Of a stretch of 64,000 bases of DNA, positions 36,544 through 44,992 are shown in pieces. The number at the start of each line of letters is the position of its first letter. Positions within the stretch are counted from its first letter, which is position 1. Position numbers and translations under genes: made by a program. The notes under the pieces were generated by a model, which saw only the letters and a program-made list of their open reading frames with translations, ran no database searches and was not told the DNA's origin. Origin of the DNA: Streptomyces durocortorensis. GTDB taxonomy: Bacteria > Actinomycetota > Actinomycetes > Streptomycetales > Streptomycetaceae. The DNA is taken from the NCBI RefSeq assembly GCF_031760065.1, contig NZ_CP134500.1, positions 1,922,001-1,986,000 on the forward strand, read 5' to 3'.

Positions 36544-37347
36544 ATGAGGACGCAACGATTCGCCGTCCGTGCCGAGTTCGACGGGCACCCGGCCACCGAG
36601 GACGATCTGCTGATTCCCGCACTCCACGGTTTCGGCCACTTCACCGCCCTACAGGTGCGGGACGGCGGAGTGCGGGGGCTCGGTCTGCATCTCGCCCGGC
36701 TGGACGCCGCGAACCGGGAGCTGTTCGGTCAGCCCCTGGACGGCGGCCGGGTGCGGGAGCTGATCCGGCACGCCCTGGACGGGGCGGGGGTGCGGGACGC
36801 CTCGGTGCGGGTGAACGGATACCTGTCGCCCGGGGGCGGCCGTACGCGGGTGATGGTGACCGTTGACGAGCCCGCGCGGCCGTCGACCGGGGCACGGAGC
36901 CTGAGGTCGGTGCCGTACGCGCGCACCGCCCCGCACATCAAGCGGCCCGGCGACTTCGGGCAGGCGTACCACGGGCTGCTGGCCGGGCGGGCGGGCTTCG
37001 ACGAGGCGCTGCTGACGCTGCCCGGCGGGGTGGTGGCCGAGGGCGCGACCACCAGCATCGGCTTCTGGGACGGGGCCTCGGTGGTGTGGCCCGACGCCCC
37101 GGCGCTCACCGGCACCACGATGACGCTGCTGGATCAGGGGTTAGAGCGGGCCGGGCGGCCGTCGGTGCGCCGCCCGGTGACGCTGGAGGGCCCGGACGGC
37201 GTGGGCCGCTACCGGGCGGCCTTCGTCTGCAACGCTCGGGGCATCGCGCCGGTGGGGCGGATCGACGACCGGCGGTTCGCGGTCGACGAGGAGCTGCTGA
37301 AGCAGCTGGACCGGGCGTACGGGAGTGCCCCGCGGGACGCCCTGTGA
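36544..37347 (+). CDS. Class IV aminotransferase (PLP)
   Basis: 267 residues. HIKRPGDFGQAYHGLL holds the likely PLP lysine, FDEALLTLPGGVVAEGATTS is the conserved class IV loop, and PALTGTTMTLL follows the phosphate-binding turn. The class includes branched-chain and D-amino-acid aminotransferases and aminodeoxychorismate lyase; the sequence does not show which. The next gene, DUF5990, starts 57 bases downstream. Confidence 0.84.
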   Translation: MRTQRFAVRAEFDGHPATEDDLLIPALHGFGHFTALQVRDGGVRGLGLHLARLDAANRELFGQPLDGGRVRELIRHALDGAGVRDASVRVNGYLSPGGGRTRVMVTVDEPARPSTGARSLRSVPYARTAPHIKRPGDFGQAYHGLLAGRAGFDEALLTLPGGVVAEGATTSIGFWDGASVVWPDAPALTGTTMTLLDQGLERAGRPSVRRPVTLEGPDGVGRYRAAFVCNARGIAPVGRIDDRRFAVDEELLKQLDRAYGSAPRDAL

Positions 37348-37403
37348 CGCCCGCGCTCCCGGGGTCGGGGCTGGTGTCCTGGGCGGTGCCGGACCATGGG
37401 GGC

Positions 37404-37871
37404 ATGCAGATGCAGATCCATATCGAGGCGTCGGACCTTCCCGGCCGCGCCTGCGGCCCGGAAACCGACTTCCCCGGTTTCGCGAACATCCACGTCGGCG
37501 TCCAGCGCAAGGACCGGCCCGGCGAGCTGCTCGGCCTGCACCCGGGGGACGCCCCGTCGGCCGCGTGGACGCTCGACTGCACGGCCACCCCGACGGCCGA
37601 CGGGATCGAGGTGTCGGGACCGTACGTGCAGAACCGGCTGGGCGGGCGGTTCGTCTATCTGTCCTGGGGCACGGTGGACGACGCCGGGGTCTTCACCATG
37701 TTCCGGCGCGCCAAGCTGATGTTCGGCGACATCGGTCCGGACGTCCTCGAAGCCGCCGCGCGCACCGGGCATCTCACCGGGCGACTCGGACTCACCGACG
37801 CCAAGGGGCAGCCGCTGTGCGCCCGGGTGCGCCCGCCGCAGATCACCTGGAGCGCCACGGACGGGACGTGA
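37404..37871 (+). CDS. DUF5990 family protein
   Basis: 155 residues: MQMQIHIEASDLPGRACGPE, then VGVQRKDRPGELLGLHPGDA and PYVQNRLGGRFVYLSWG. These patterns match the actinobacterial DUF5990 family as I remember it; no function is known. It is cytoplasmic, with no signal peptide. A strong hairpin follows 40 bases downstream. Confidence 0.75.
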   Translation: MQMQIHIEASDLPGRACGPETDFPGFANIHVGVQRKDRPGELLGLHPGDAPSAAWTLDCTATPTADGIEVSGPYVQNRLGGRFVYLSWGTVDDAGVFTMFRRAKLMFGDIGPDVLEAAARTGHLTGRLGLTDAKGQPLCARVRPPQITWSATDGT

Positions 37872-37911
37872 CCACACCGGTGGTCGGCCGGAGGCGGATC
37901 CGGCCCCGCCC

Positions 37912-37945
37912 CCCACCGGACCCCGGGGGCAGAGGGTCCGGTGGG
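37912..37945. terminator. Strong hairpin after DUF5990 gene
   Basis: CCCACCGGACCC and GGGTCCGGTGGG pair perfectly over 12 bp around a 10-base loop. Confidence 0.75.
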
Positions 37946-38267
37946 TGCGGGTGCCGTGGGGGGCGGGAATGAGTCCCATGGGGGGTTACTTGCGTGTGCC
38001 CGGACCCCGCGAGGCCATACATGTGAGCTGCGTCACACCCTGCCCGTCCAGTCGCCCACCCGGTCACCCGATCGGCACCCGGGCGGCCGGCGCGGACCGA
38101 ACGGCCCAGTCGCACCCCCATGACCTGCGGTGATCCATTCCGGCAAGGGTGCCGCGCCGGTCCGTACGAGTGAAAGCTGATTCGACGTCAGAAGGCGCGG
38201 GCGGCCCGGCCCCCGTTGTCTCGGGGACAGGACACACCTGCTCGCGCCGTCTGCCCGGAGGATCCCC

Positions 38268-38795
38268 ATGCGCAGTCCTGCCCGCCTTGTGACCGGCACC
38301 GTCGGTGCCGCGTTCACCGTCATCGCGCTCGGTCTCACCACCGCCGCCCCGTCCGCGTACGCAGGCGACGTCGGCCGGCTGGAGATCACCCCGTCGACCG
38401 CAACCCCGGGGGCCACCGTCACCGTGAACACCACCCTCTGCGGCCCGAAGGGGGGTGACGGCGACGCCAGCGACCTGAACGCCGAGGACTTCAGGGTGCG
38501 TCCCGGCACCCACAAGGAGGACTCGGTCGGCCAGTTCACCGTGCCGCACGACACCAGGCCCGGCACCTACGAGGTCTTCGTCTTCTGCCACAACGGCAAG
38601 GACGCGGCAGGCAGCCTCAAGGTGATCGGCGGCGGCAGGCACGAGAAGCCGTCCGGCCATGTGCGGACCGGGGTGGGCGGCAGCGTCGAGCCGGACTCCA
38701 CACAGGTCGCACTCGGCGTCGGCGTGATCGGCCTGGCGGCCGTCGGGGGCCTGTGGCTGCTGCGTCGCCGCTCCGAGGGCACCGAAGGAAGCTGA
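38268..38795 (+). CDS. Secreted, C-terminally anchored surface protein
   Basis: 175 residues. A Sec signal peptide (residues 1-32, ending PSAYA) precedes a beta-rich domain (LEITPSTATPGATVTVNTTL, GTYEVFVFC with a Cys pair). Near the C terminus there is a hydrophobic helix (VALGVGVIGLAAVGGLWLL) and RRRSE, a wall- or membrane-anchor layout without a clear LPxTG. The class F sortase gene follows, so the pair may act together. Its function is unknown. Confidence 0.75.
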   Translation: MRSPARLVTGTVGAAFTVIALGLTTAAPSAYAGDVGRLEITPSTATPGATVTVNTTLCGPKGGDGDASDLNAEDFRVRPGTHKEDSVGQFTVPHDTRPGTYEVFVFCHNGKDAAGSLKVIGGGRHEKPSGHVRTGVGGSVEPDSTQVALGVGVIGLAAVGGLWLLRRRSEGTEGS

Positions 38796-38876
38796 ACCAC
38801 CGCTTCCCCACCGACCGGGCGGGGCACGTCCCCGAGCGCGCTCCGCCCGCCCTCCTAGCGCCGCCCTCGTCACGCA

Positions 38877-38906
38877 GAACGACGAAGAACGACGAAGAAC
38901 GACGAA
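38877..38906 (+). repeat. 10-bp tandem repeat, three copies
   Basis: GAACGACGAA repeats three times exactly, followed by degenerate GAAGACGAAGGA copies up to the sortase ribosome site. The stretch is purine-rich in the leader of the sortase gene. Confidence 0.8.
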
Positions 38907-38945
38907 GAAGACGAAGGACCACCCGGGCAGACGAAGGACGACGAC

Positions 38946-39578
38946 GTGTCCCAGAGCGCACAGAAGGCCAAGGGGTGGCTGGTGGGCATCGCCGTGCTGT
39001 GCGGCATCTGGCTCGTCCAGAACGGCTCCGGCGCCCAGCTGATCCCGCCGCAGCCCTCCAGCGCCCAGGCCTTCGCCGCCGGGCCCGAGCTCCAGCCCGG
39101 CTCCCCCGTCGCCGCGCCGCTGCCTTCCTCCGAGCCGGTCCGCATCCGCATCCCGAGCATCGAGGTGGACGCGCCGATGACGCGGCTGGGGCTGGCCGCC
39201 GACGGCAGCCTCGACGTGCCGTCGGACGAGGACCGCAACCTCGCGGGCTGGTACGGGGGCGGGGTGCCGCCCGGCGCGCAGGGCACCGCGATCGTGGCCG
39301 GGCACGTGGACAACGCCGAAGGCCCGTCCGTCTTCTACGCCCTGGGCGCCCTGACCAAGGGGGCCCGGGTCGAGGTGGTCCGCAGGGACGGGCGCGTCGC
39401 CGTCTTCTCGATCGACGCCATCGAGGTCTACGACAACGACGACTTCCCCGACCGGCGCGTCTACGGCGACTCGCCGCACGCCGCGCTGCGGCTGATCACC
39501 TGCGGCGGCGGCTTCTCCAAGGAGACCGGCTACCAGGGCAACGTGGTGGCGTACGCGCACCTGACCGACGTGCGCTGA
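38946..39578 (+). CDS. Class F sortase
   Basis: 210 residues. An N-terminal anchor (GWLVGIAVLCGIWLVQ) precedes the sortase barrel: VRIRIPSIEVDAPMTRLGL, then AIVAGHVDN with the active-site His, and LRLITCGGGF with the catalytic Cys, and an Arg is expected near the end (YAHLTDVR). Class F sortases of actinomycetes attach or process surface proteins; substrates are poorly known. Start is GTG 38946 after AAGGA. The putative substrate precedes it. Confidence 0.88.
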   Translation: MSQSAQKAKGWLVGIAVLCGIWLVQNGSGAQLIPPQPSSAQAFAAGPELQPGSPVAAPLPSSEPVRIRIPSIEVDAPMTRLGLAADGSLDVPSDEDRNLAGWYGGGVPPGAQGTAIVAGHVDNAEGPSVFYALGALTKGARVEVVRRDGRVAVFSIDAIEVYDNDDFPDRRVYGDSPHAALRLITCGGGFSKETGYQGNVVAYAHLTDVR

Positions 39579-39592
39579 ACGCGACCCGCCCC

Positions 39593-40384
39593 CTACGCGT
39601 TCCACTGGTCGAAGCCGAGCTTGGCGACCAGCGAGAACACCACGGTCAGCAGCACCGCGCGAACGAAGCCGCTCCCCCGGCTCAACGCCATCCGGGCCCC
39701 GACCATCCCGCCCGCGAGGTTGAAGACGGCCATCACGGCCGCCAGCTGCCACAGCACCGTGCCCTGGTACGCGAACATCGCCAGCGCCCCGCCGTTGGTG
39801 CACACGTTGACGATCTTCGCGGTGGCCGACGCGGTCACCAGATCCAGGTGGAGCACGGCGGTCAGCGCCAGCACCAGGAAGGTGCCGGTGCCCGGCCCGA
39901 ACAGGCCGTCGTAGAAGCCGATCCCGCCGCCGGCCAGCACGATCGCGGTGACGATCCGGGCTCGGCCGGCCGGCCGTCCGGTGCCGTCGCCCGCCGCGGC
40001 CGTGCCGAACGAGGGGCGCAGCATGACGAACGCCGCGACCCCGAGCAGCACCACCATGATCACCGGGCGGAGCGCCTCGCTGCTGATCCCGGCGGCGAAG
40101 AACGCCCCGGTCATCGACCCGGCGAGCGCCATCAACCCGACCCGTACCGCGAGCCCGACCCGTACCGGGGCCTTGCGTACGAACGTCACGGCCGCGCCCG
40201 TGGTCCCGACGATCGCGACGGCCTTGTTGGTCCCGAGGACGTGGGCCGCCGGTACGTTCGGCAGGCCGAGCAGGAGCGCGGGCAGGAGCAGCAGTCCGCC
40301 CCCGCCCACCACGGCGTCGACCCAGCCCGCCGCGGCCGCGGCCAGGCAGAGGAGAACGAGGACGGTCAGCGATATCTCGGGCAC
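39593..40384 (-). CDS. TSUP family sulfite/sulfoacetate exporter-like permease
   Basis: 263 residues with about eight membrane helices. GWVDAVVGGGGLLLLPALLL at the start and a matching second-half repeat (GIGFYDGLFGPGTGTFLV) are the TauE/SafE pattern. Members move sulfite, sulfonates or similar anions. It is convergent with the sortase gene and upstream faces the nirB promoter region. Its substrate is not shown. Confidence 0.88.
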   Translation of the reverse strand: MPEISLTVLVLLCLAAAAAGWVDAVVGGGGLLLLPALLLGLPNVPAAHVLGTNKAVAIVGTTGAAVTFVRKAPVRVGLAVRVGLMALAGSMTGAFFAAGISSEALRPVIMVVLLGVAAFVMLRPSFGTAAAGDGTGRPAGRARIVTAIVLAGGGIGFYDGLFGPGTGTFLVLALTAVLHLDLVTASATAKIVNVCTNGGALAMFAYQGTVLWQLAAVMAVFNLAGGMVGARMALSRGSGFVRAVLLTVVFSLVAKLGFDQWNA

Positions 40385-40420
40385 GGCCCGACACTAAGGG
40401 GTGTCTCGGACGGTCTTCGA

Positions 40421-40539
40421 GAAGACCCCCGCACACCCGGCCGGCCCGCCGAAGGCCCTCACACATCCCGGTCGGCCCTCCGAAGGCCTCCCACGCCCCC
40501 GGCCGGCACTCCGAAGGCCCCTCACACACCCCCGGCGGC
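40421..40539. repeat. 30/31-bp degenerate tandem repeat before nirB
   Basis: Units starting GAAGRCC at 40421, 40451, 40482 and 40513 are 30-31 bases apart, each with a CACAC/CCACG core and a CCGGYCGGC stretch. The array fills the space between the TSUP start and the GlnR box. Confidence 0.7.
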
Positions 40540-40554
40540 GACGCTGAGCGCAAG

Positions 40555-40592
40555 GTTCCGCCCGGGAAACCGGAGGGATGCGGCCGGGTAAC
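40555..40592 (+). promoter_or_regulatory. GlnR operator candidate before nirB
   Basis: The elements GTTCC, GAAAC, GATGC and GTAAC follow at exact 6-base spacings, which is the GlnR box layout gTnAC-n6-GaAAC-n6-GtnAC-n6-GaAAC. It ends 50 bases before nirB, a known GlnR target in S. coelicolor. Confidence 0.7.
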
Positions 40593-40642
40593 ACCTGCCG
40601 CCCAGGCTCATGGCATGAGGACAACCGACGGAGGCCACTGAG

Positions 40643-43231
40643 ATGCCGGAGCCCACCACCCCGAACTCCCCGGCGCACACCGCCGTACCGACGATCGTGG
40701 TCGTCGGGCACGGCATGGTCGGCCAGCGGTTCCTGGAGGCCCTGGCCGGGCGCGGACTGACCCCGGCGGCCGGCGGGGCCCGGGTCGTCGTGCTCTGCGA
40801 GGAGCCCCGGCCCGCCTACGACCGGGTACAGCTGACCTCGTACTTCACCGGGCGCAGCCCCGAGGACCTCTCCCTGGTGGAGCCGGGGTTCATGGAGCGG
40901 CACGGCTTCGAGCTGCGCGTGGGCGACCCGGCACAGAGCGTCGACCGGGCGGGGCGGACGGTGACCGCGCGGTCCGGGGCGGTGTTCCCGTACGACACGC
41001 TGGTGCTGGCGACGGGCTCGTACCCGTTCGTGCCGCCGGTGCCGGGGAAGGACGCCCGGGGCTGCTTCGTGTACCGGACCATCGAGGACCTGCTCGCGAT
41101 CGAGGAGTACGCGAAGGGGGCGGCCACCGGTGCGGTGGTCGGCGGCGGACTGCTCGGCCTGGAGGCGGCGGGGGCGCTGAAGGGGCTCGGGCTGCGCACC
41201 CACGTGGTGGAGTTCGCGCCCCGGCTGATGCCGGTCCAGGTGGACGAGGGCGGGGGCGCGGCGCTGCTGCGGACGATCGAGGAGATGGGGCTGACCGTCC
41301 ACACGGGGGTCGGTACTCAGGAGGTCCTCGCGGACGCGGACGGGGCGGTGAGCGGGATGGCGCTGTCGGACGGGTCCTCGCTCGCCACCGACCTGGTGGT
41401 CTTCTCGGCGGGCGTACGGCCCCGGGACCAGCTGGCCCGCGACTGCGGTCTGGCGGTCGGCGAGCGCGGCGGGATCGTCGTGGACGAGCAGTGCCGGACG
41501 TCGGACCCGGCGGTGCTCGCGATCGGTGAGTGCGCGCTCGCCGCCGACGGCCGGGTGTACGGGCTGGTGGCGCCCGGCTACGAGATGGCCGAGGCGGCGG
41601 CCGAGGCGCTGGTGGGCGGGCGGTCCGCGTTCACCGGGGCGGACCTGTCCACGAAGCTGAAGCTGCTCGGTGTGGACGTGGCCTCGTTCGGGGACGCGCA
41701 CGGGGCGGCCGACGGCTCGCTGGACGTGGTGTACTCCGACGCCCGCTCGGGGGTGTACAAGAAGCTGGTGATCGCGCCGGACGGCACCCTGCTGGGCGGG
41801 GTGCTGGTCGGGGACGCGGACCAGTACGGCACCCTGCGGCCCATGACGGGCGCGGTGCTGCCGGTCGCCCCCGAGCAGCTGGTGCTGCCCGCCGGGGCGG
41901 GCGGTCCGGTGGCGCTCGGCCCGTCCGCGCTGCCGGACGAGGCGGTGATCTGCTCCTGCCACAACGTCACCAAGGGCGCGGTCTGCGAACACACCACGCT
42001 GCCCGAGGTGAAGAAGTGCACCAAGGCCGGTACGGGCTGCGGCGGCTGCCTCAAGGTGATCGGCCAGCTGCTGCCGCCACCCGAGGACGCGGGGCTGTGC
42101 GGCTGCTTCCCGTACAGCCGCAGCGAGCTGTACGAGATCGTCCGCACCCTGCGGGTCACCTCCTTCGACGAGCTGCTCGACTCGCACGGCCGCCAGGAGG
42201 CACGGGGCGGGGACGGCTGCGAGGTCTGCAAGCCGACGGTCGGCTCGGTCATCGCCTCGCTGGCCCCGGCGGTCGGCGCGAGCGGCTATGTGCTGGACGG
42301 CGAGCAGGCCGCGCTCCAGGACACCAACGACCACTTCCTCGCCAACCTCCAGCGCAACGGGTCGTACTCGATCGTGCCGCGCATCCCGGGCGGTGAGATC
42401 ACCCCGGAGAAGCTCATCGTGATCGGCGAGGTGGCCCGTGACTTCGGCCTCTACACGAAGATCACCGGTGGCCAGCGCATCGACCTCTTCGGCGCCCGGG
42501 TCGACCAGCTCCCGCTGATCTGGACCCGGCTGGTGGACGCGGGCTTCGAGTCCGGCCACGCGTACGGGAAGTCCCTGCGCACGGTCAAGTCCTGCGTGGG
42601 GCAGACCTGGTGCCGCTACGGCGTCCAGGACTCGGTGAAGATGGCGATCGACCTGGAGCTGCGCTACCGGGGCCTGCGCTCCCCGCACAAGCTGAAGTCG
42701 GCGGTCTCCGGCTGCACCCGCGAGTGCGCGGAGGCCCGGGGCAAGGACTTCGGGATCATCGCCACCGCCCAGGGCTGGAACCTGTACGTCGGCGGCAACG
42801 GCGGGGCCACCCCGCGCCACGCCGACCTGCTGGCCCAGGACCTCTCGGACGCCGAACTGGTGCGGCTGATCGACCGGTTCCTGATGTTCTACATCCGTAC
42901 GGCGGACCGGCTGGAGCGCACCTCGGCCTGGCTGGAGCGGATCGACGGCGGCCTGGAGCACGTCCGGGACGTGGTCGTCCACGACTCGCTGGGGATCTGC
43001 GAGGAGCTGGAGCGGCTGATGGCCGGGCATGTGGCGGGCTACCGCGACGAGTGGGCCGAGACCATCAACGACCCGGAGCGGCTGCGCCGCTTCGTCACCT
43101 TCGTCAACGCGCCCGAGGCCCCCGACCCCTCGGTGAGGTTCGTTCCGGAACGCGATCAGATCAAGCCGGATCTGGAGCTGCTGGCCGGTCCGGTGCTCGC
43201 CGTCCGCACCCTCGAAGGGACCGCATCCTGA
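40643..43231 (+). CDS. nirB: Nitrite reductase (NADH) large subunit
   Basis: 862 residues. Domains in order: FAD (VVVGHGMVGQRFLEALAG), NAD (VVGGGLLGLEAAGAL), a BFD-type iron-sulfur domain with CSCHNVTKGAVC and CGGC, and the sulfite/nitrite-reductase part with SGCTRECAEARGKDFGI and GQTWCRYG, ligands of siroheme and 4Fe-4S. It reduces nitrite to ammonium in the cytosol for assimilation. The start has GGAGG upstream, the GlnR-type box is 50 bases before it, and the stop overlaps nirD. Siroheme could come from the chelatase gene at 33-34 kb. Confidence 0.96.
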   Translation: MPEPTTPNSPAHTAVPTIVVVGHGMVGQRFLEALAGRGLTPAAGGARVVVLCEEPRPAYDRVQLTSYFTGRSPEDLSLVEPGFMERHGFELRVGDPAQSVDRAGRTVTARSGAVFPYDTLVLATGSYPFVPPVPGKDARGCFVYRTIEDLLAIEEYAKGAATGAVVGGGLLGLEAAGALKGLGLRTHVVEFAPRLMPVQVDEGGGAALLRTIEEMGLTVHTGVGTQEVLADADGAVSGMALSDGSSLATDLVVFSAGVRPRDQLARDCGLAVGERGGIVVDEQCRTSDPAVLAIGECALAADGRVYGLVAPGYEMAEAAAEALVGGRSAFTGADLSTKLKLLGVDVASFGDAHGAADGSLDVVYSDARSGVYKKLVIAPDGTLLGGVLVGDADQYGTLRPMTGAVLPVAPEQLVLPAGAGGPVALGPSALPDEAVICSCHNVTKGAVCEHTTLPEVKKCTKAGTGCGGCLKVIGQLLPPPEDAGLCGCFPYSRSELYEIVRTLRVTSFDELLDSHGRQEARGGDGCEVCKPTVGSVIASLAPAVGASGYVLDGEQAALQDTNDHFLANLQRNGSYSIVPRIPGGEITPEKLIVIGEVARDFGLYTKITGGQRIDLFGARVDQLPLIWTRLVDAGFESGHAYGKSLRTVKSCVGQTWCRYGVQDSVKMAIDLELRYRGLRSPHKLKSAVSGCTRECAEARGKDFGIIATAQGWNLYVGGNGGATPRHADLLAQDLSDAELVRLIDRFLMFYIRTADRLERTSAWLERIDGGLEHVRDVVVHDSLGICEELERLMAGHVAGYRDEWAETINDPERLRRFVTFVNAPEAPDPSVRFVPERDQIKPDLELLAGPVLAVRTLEGTAS

Positions 43232-43608
43232 TGACCACGGAAACGATCACCACGAAGACGACGGCCTCGGAGGCGACGGCCTCGGGAACGGTCCGGCTGT
43301 CCTGCGCGGACGCGTGGCTGCCGGTCTGCGACCGGTCGCTGCTCACCCCCGGGCGGGGCGTCGCGGTGCTGCTGCCGGACGGCGACCAGGCGGCCCTGTT
43401 CATGGACCGCTCCGGGCAGGTGTACGCGATCGGCAACCGGGACCCGTTCACCGGGGCGTACGTCCTGGCGCGCGGGCTGCTCGGCTCGGTCGGCGGGCGG
43501 CCGTTCGTGGCCTCGCCCCTGCTCAAGCAGCGCTTCGACCTGGCCACGGGGGCCTGTCTGGACGACGAGGGGGCGGCGGTGCCGGTGTTCGCGGTGCGGA
43601 CCGACTGA
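43231..43608 (+). CDS. nirD: Nitrite reductase (NADH) small subunit
   Basis: 125 residues of the Rieske-like fold: VRLSCADAWLPVCDRSLLTP, QAALFMDRSGQVYAIGNRDP and GLLGSVGGRPFVASPLLKQR, without the iron-sulfur ligands, as in other NirD proteins. ATG 43231 overlaps the nirB stop (TGATG). It supports the NirB reaction. The first 20 residues are a Thr/Glu-rich extension. Confidence 0.93.
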   Translation: MTTETITTKTTASEATASGTVRLSCADAWLPVCDRSLLTPGRGVAVLLPDGDQAALFMDRSGQVYAIGNRDPFTGAYVLARGLLGSVGGRPFVASPLLKQRFDLATGACLDDEGAAVPVFAVRTD

Positions 43609-43667
43609 GGGTGCGGGGCGGGTGTGTACCGCTTCGCACCCGCCCCTCCCCGGACGTTCATCTGCCA

Positions 43668-43682
43668 TTGACGGGCCGTCAA
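43668..43682. promoter_or_regulatory. 15-bp palindrome before the DUF839 gene
   Basis: TTGACGGGCCGTCAA pairs perfectly (TTGACG, CGTCAA), 64 bases before the start. The left arm could also be a -35 element, so an operator at the promoter is plausible. Confidence 0.45.
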
Positions 43683-43746
43683 CTCCGTACTCCTACAGTC
43701 GCGATGCGCGACCCGCCGGTCCGTCCGGAGCGGGGGGCCCTCAGTC

Positions 43747-44928
43747 ATGCGTGGAGTGATCGTGGAACGTCGGACCTTCTTGCGCACCGCGGTGATCGGC
43801 AGCTCGGCGGCGGCCTTCGGCGGCACGCTGTGGCGAGGGGCCGCCTTCGCCGACCCGGCCCAGCCGGCCCCCGGCCCGTACGGCGCGCTCCAGTCGGCCA
43901 ACGGCAACGGCATCCGGCTGCCGAGCGGCTTCACCAGCCGCATCGTGGCCCGTTCCGGGCAGACCGTGCCCGGCACCTCCTACCGCTGGCACAGCGCCCC
44001 CGACGGCGGGGCGGTGTACGCCGACGGCTCGGGCTGGATCTACGTCTCCAACGCCGAGGTGTCATCGTGGAGAGGCGGCGGGGCGAGCGCGGTGCGTTTC
44101 GACTCCTCGGGGACGGTGACCTCCGCCTACCGCATCCTGTCCGGGACGAACAACAACTGCGCGGGCGGCGCGACCCCGTGGAACACCTGGCTGTCCTGCG
44201 AGGAGGTCACCCGCGGATACGTCTACGAGACCGACCCGTGGGGGGTGAACGCGGCGGTGCGGCGGCCCGCGCTGGGCCGTTTCAAGCACGAGGCGGCCGC
44301 ATCGGACCCGGACCACGGTTACGTCTACCTCACCGAGGACGAGTCGGACGGCCGCTTCTACCGCTTCCGGCCCACGACCTGGGGCGACCTGTCGAGCGGA
44401 ACCCTTCAGGTGCTGGTGGCGGGCTCGGGCACCTCGACCCCGGTGACCTGGGCGGACGTGCCGGACCCGGCCGCCTCCTCCACCCAGACCCGGCACCAGG
44501 TGCCGGGGGCGAAGGTCTTCAAAGGCGGGGAGGGCTGCTTCTACGCGGCGGGCACCTGCTGGTTCACCACCAAGGGCGACAACCGGGTGTGGGCGTACGA
44601 CGCGGACAACTCGTCGATCACGCTCGTCTACGACGACTCGCTGGTGACGGGCGGCTCGGCCCCGCTGACCGGGGTCGACAACGTCACCCGGTCCGACTCC
44701 GGCGACCTCTACGTGGCGGAGGACGGCGGCAACATGGAGATCTGCCTGATCACTCCGGACGACACGGTGGCGCCGTTCCTGCGGATCACCGGCCAGTCCG
44801 GTTCGGAGATCACCGGGCCCGCGTTCTCGCCGGACGGCAGCCGGCTCTACTTCTCCTCGCAGCGCGGCACGAGCGGAAGCTCGTCGGGCGGCATCACCTA
44901 CGAGGTGACGGGCCCGTTCCGGGGCTGA
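43747..44928 (+). CDS. Tat-exported DUF839 (PhoX-like) protein
   Basis: 393 residues. The N terminus carries a twin-arginine signal, ERRTFLRTAVIG, with AFADPAQ as the likely cleavage site. The DUF839 beta-propeller follows (GWIYVSNAEVSSWRGGGASA, WLSCEEVTRGYVYETDP, YVYLTEDESDGRFYRFRP, NVTRSDSGDLYVAEDGGNME). The Cys-Glu-Glu and acidic residues match PhoX's metal-binding sites, so phosphatase activity after export is possible. A palindrome lies upstream; phosphate control has not been shown. Confidence 0.87.
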   Translation: MRGVIVERRTFLRTAVIGSSAAAFGGTLWRGAAFADPAQPAPGPYGALQSANGNGIRLPSGFTSRIVARSGQTVPGTSYRWHSAPDGGAVYADGSGWIYVSNAEVSSWRGGGASAVRFDSSGTVTSAYRILSGTNNNCAGGATPWNTWLSCEEVTRGYVYETDPWGVNAAVRRPALGRFKHEAAASDPDHGYVYLTEDESDGRFYRFRPTTWGDLSSGTLQVLVAGSGTSTPVTWADVPDPAASSTQTRHQVPGAKVFKGGEGCFYAAGTCWFTTKGDNRVWAYDADNSSITLVYDDSLVTGGSAPLTGVDNVTRSDSGDLYVAEDGGNMEICLITPDDTVAPFLRITGQSGSEITGPAFSPDGSRLYFSSQRGTSGSSSGGITYEVTGPFRG

Positions 44929-44938
44929 CCGCACCACC

Positions 44939-44992
44939 CCGACCCCTCCGGGCCCCGGAGGGGTCGGACACCCCCGGGCGGCCCGGGGTGTC
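44939..44992. terminator. Two adjoining hairpins between convergent genes
   Basis: The first is CCGACCCCTCCGGG paired with CCCGGAGGGGTCGG (44939-44967, 14 bp with one central base). The second is GACACCCC-C-GGG paired with CCCGGGGTGTC (44967-44992), reaching into the VOC stop. They probably end both genes. Confidence 0.7.

Noticed and set aside
40421..40539. 30/31-bp repeats considered as a CRISPR array
   Set aside because: Units are directly adjoining, degenerate and without unique spacers or cas genes.
38064..40553. Very long minus-strand open frame across the sortase region
   Set aside because: Typical shadow frame of GC-rich DNA; the sequence is Arg/Gly/Pro-rich and antisense to well-supported genes.
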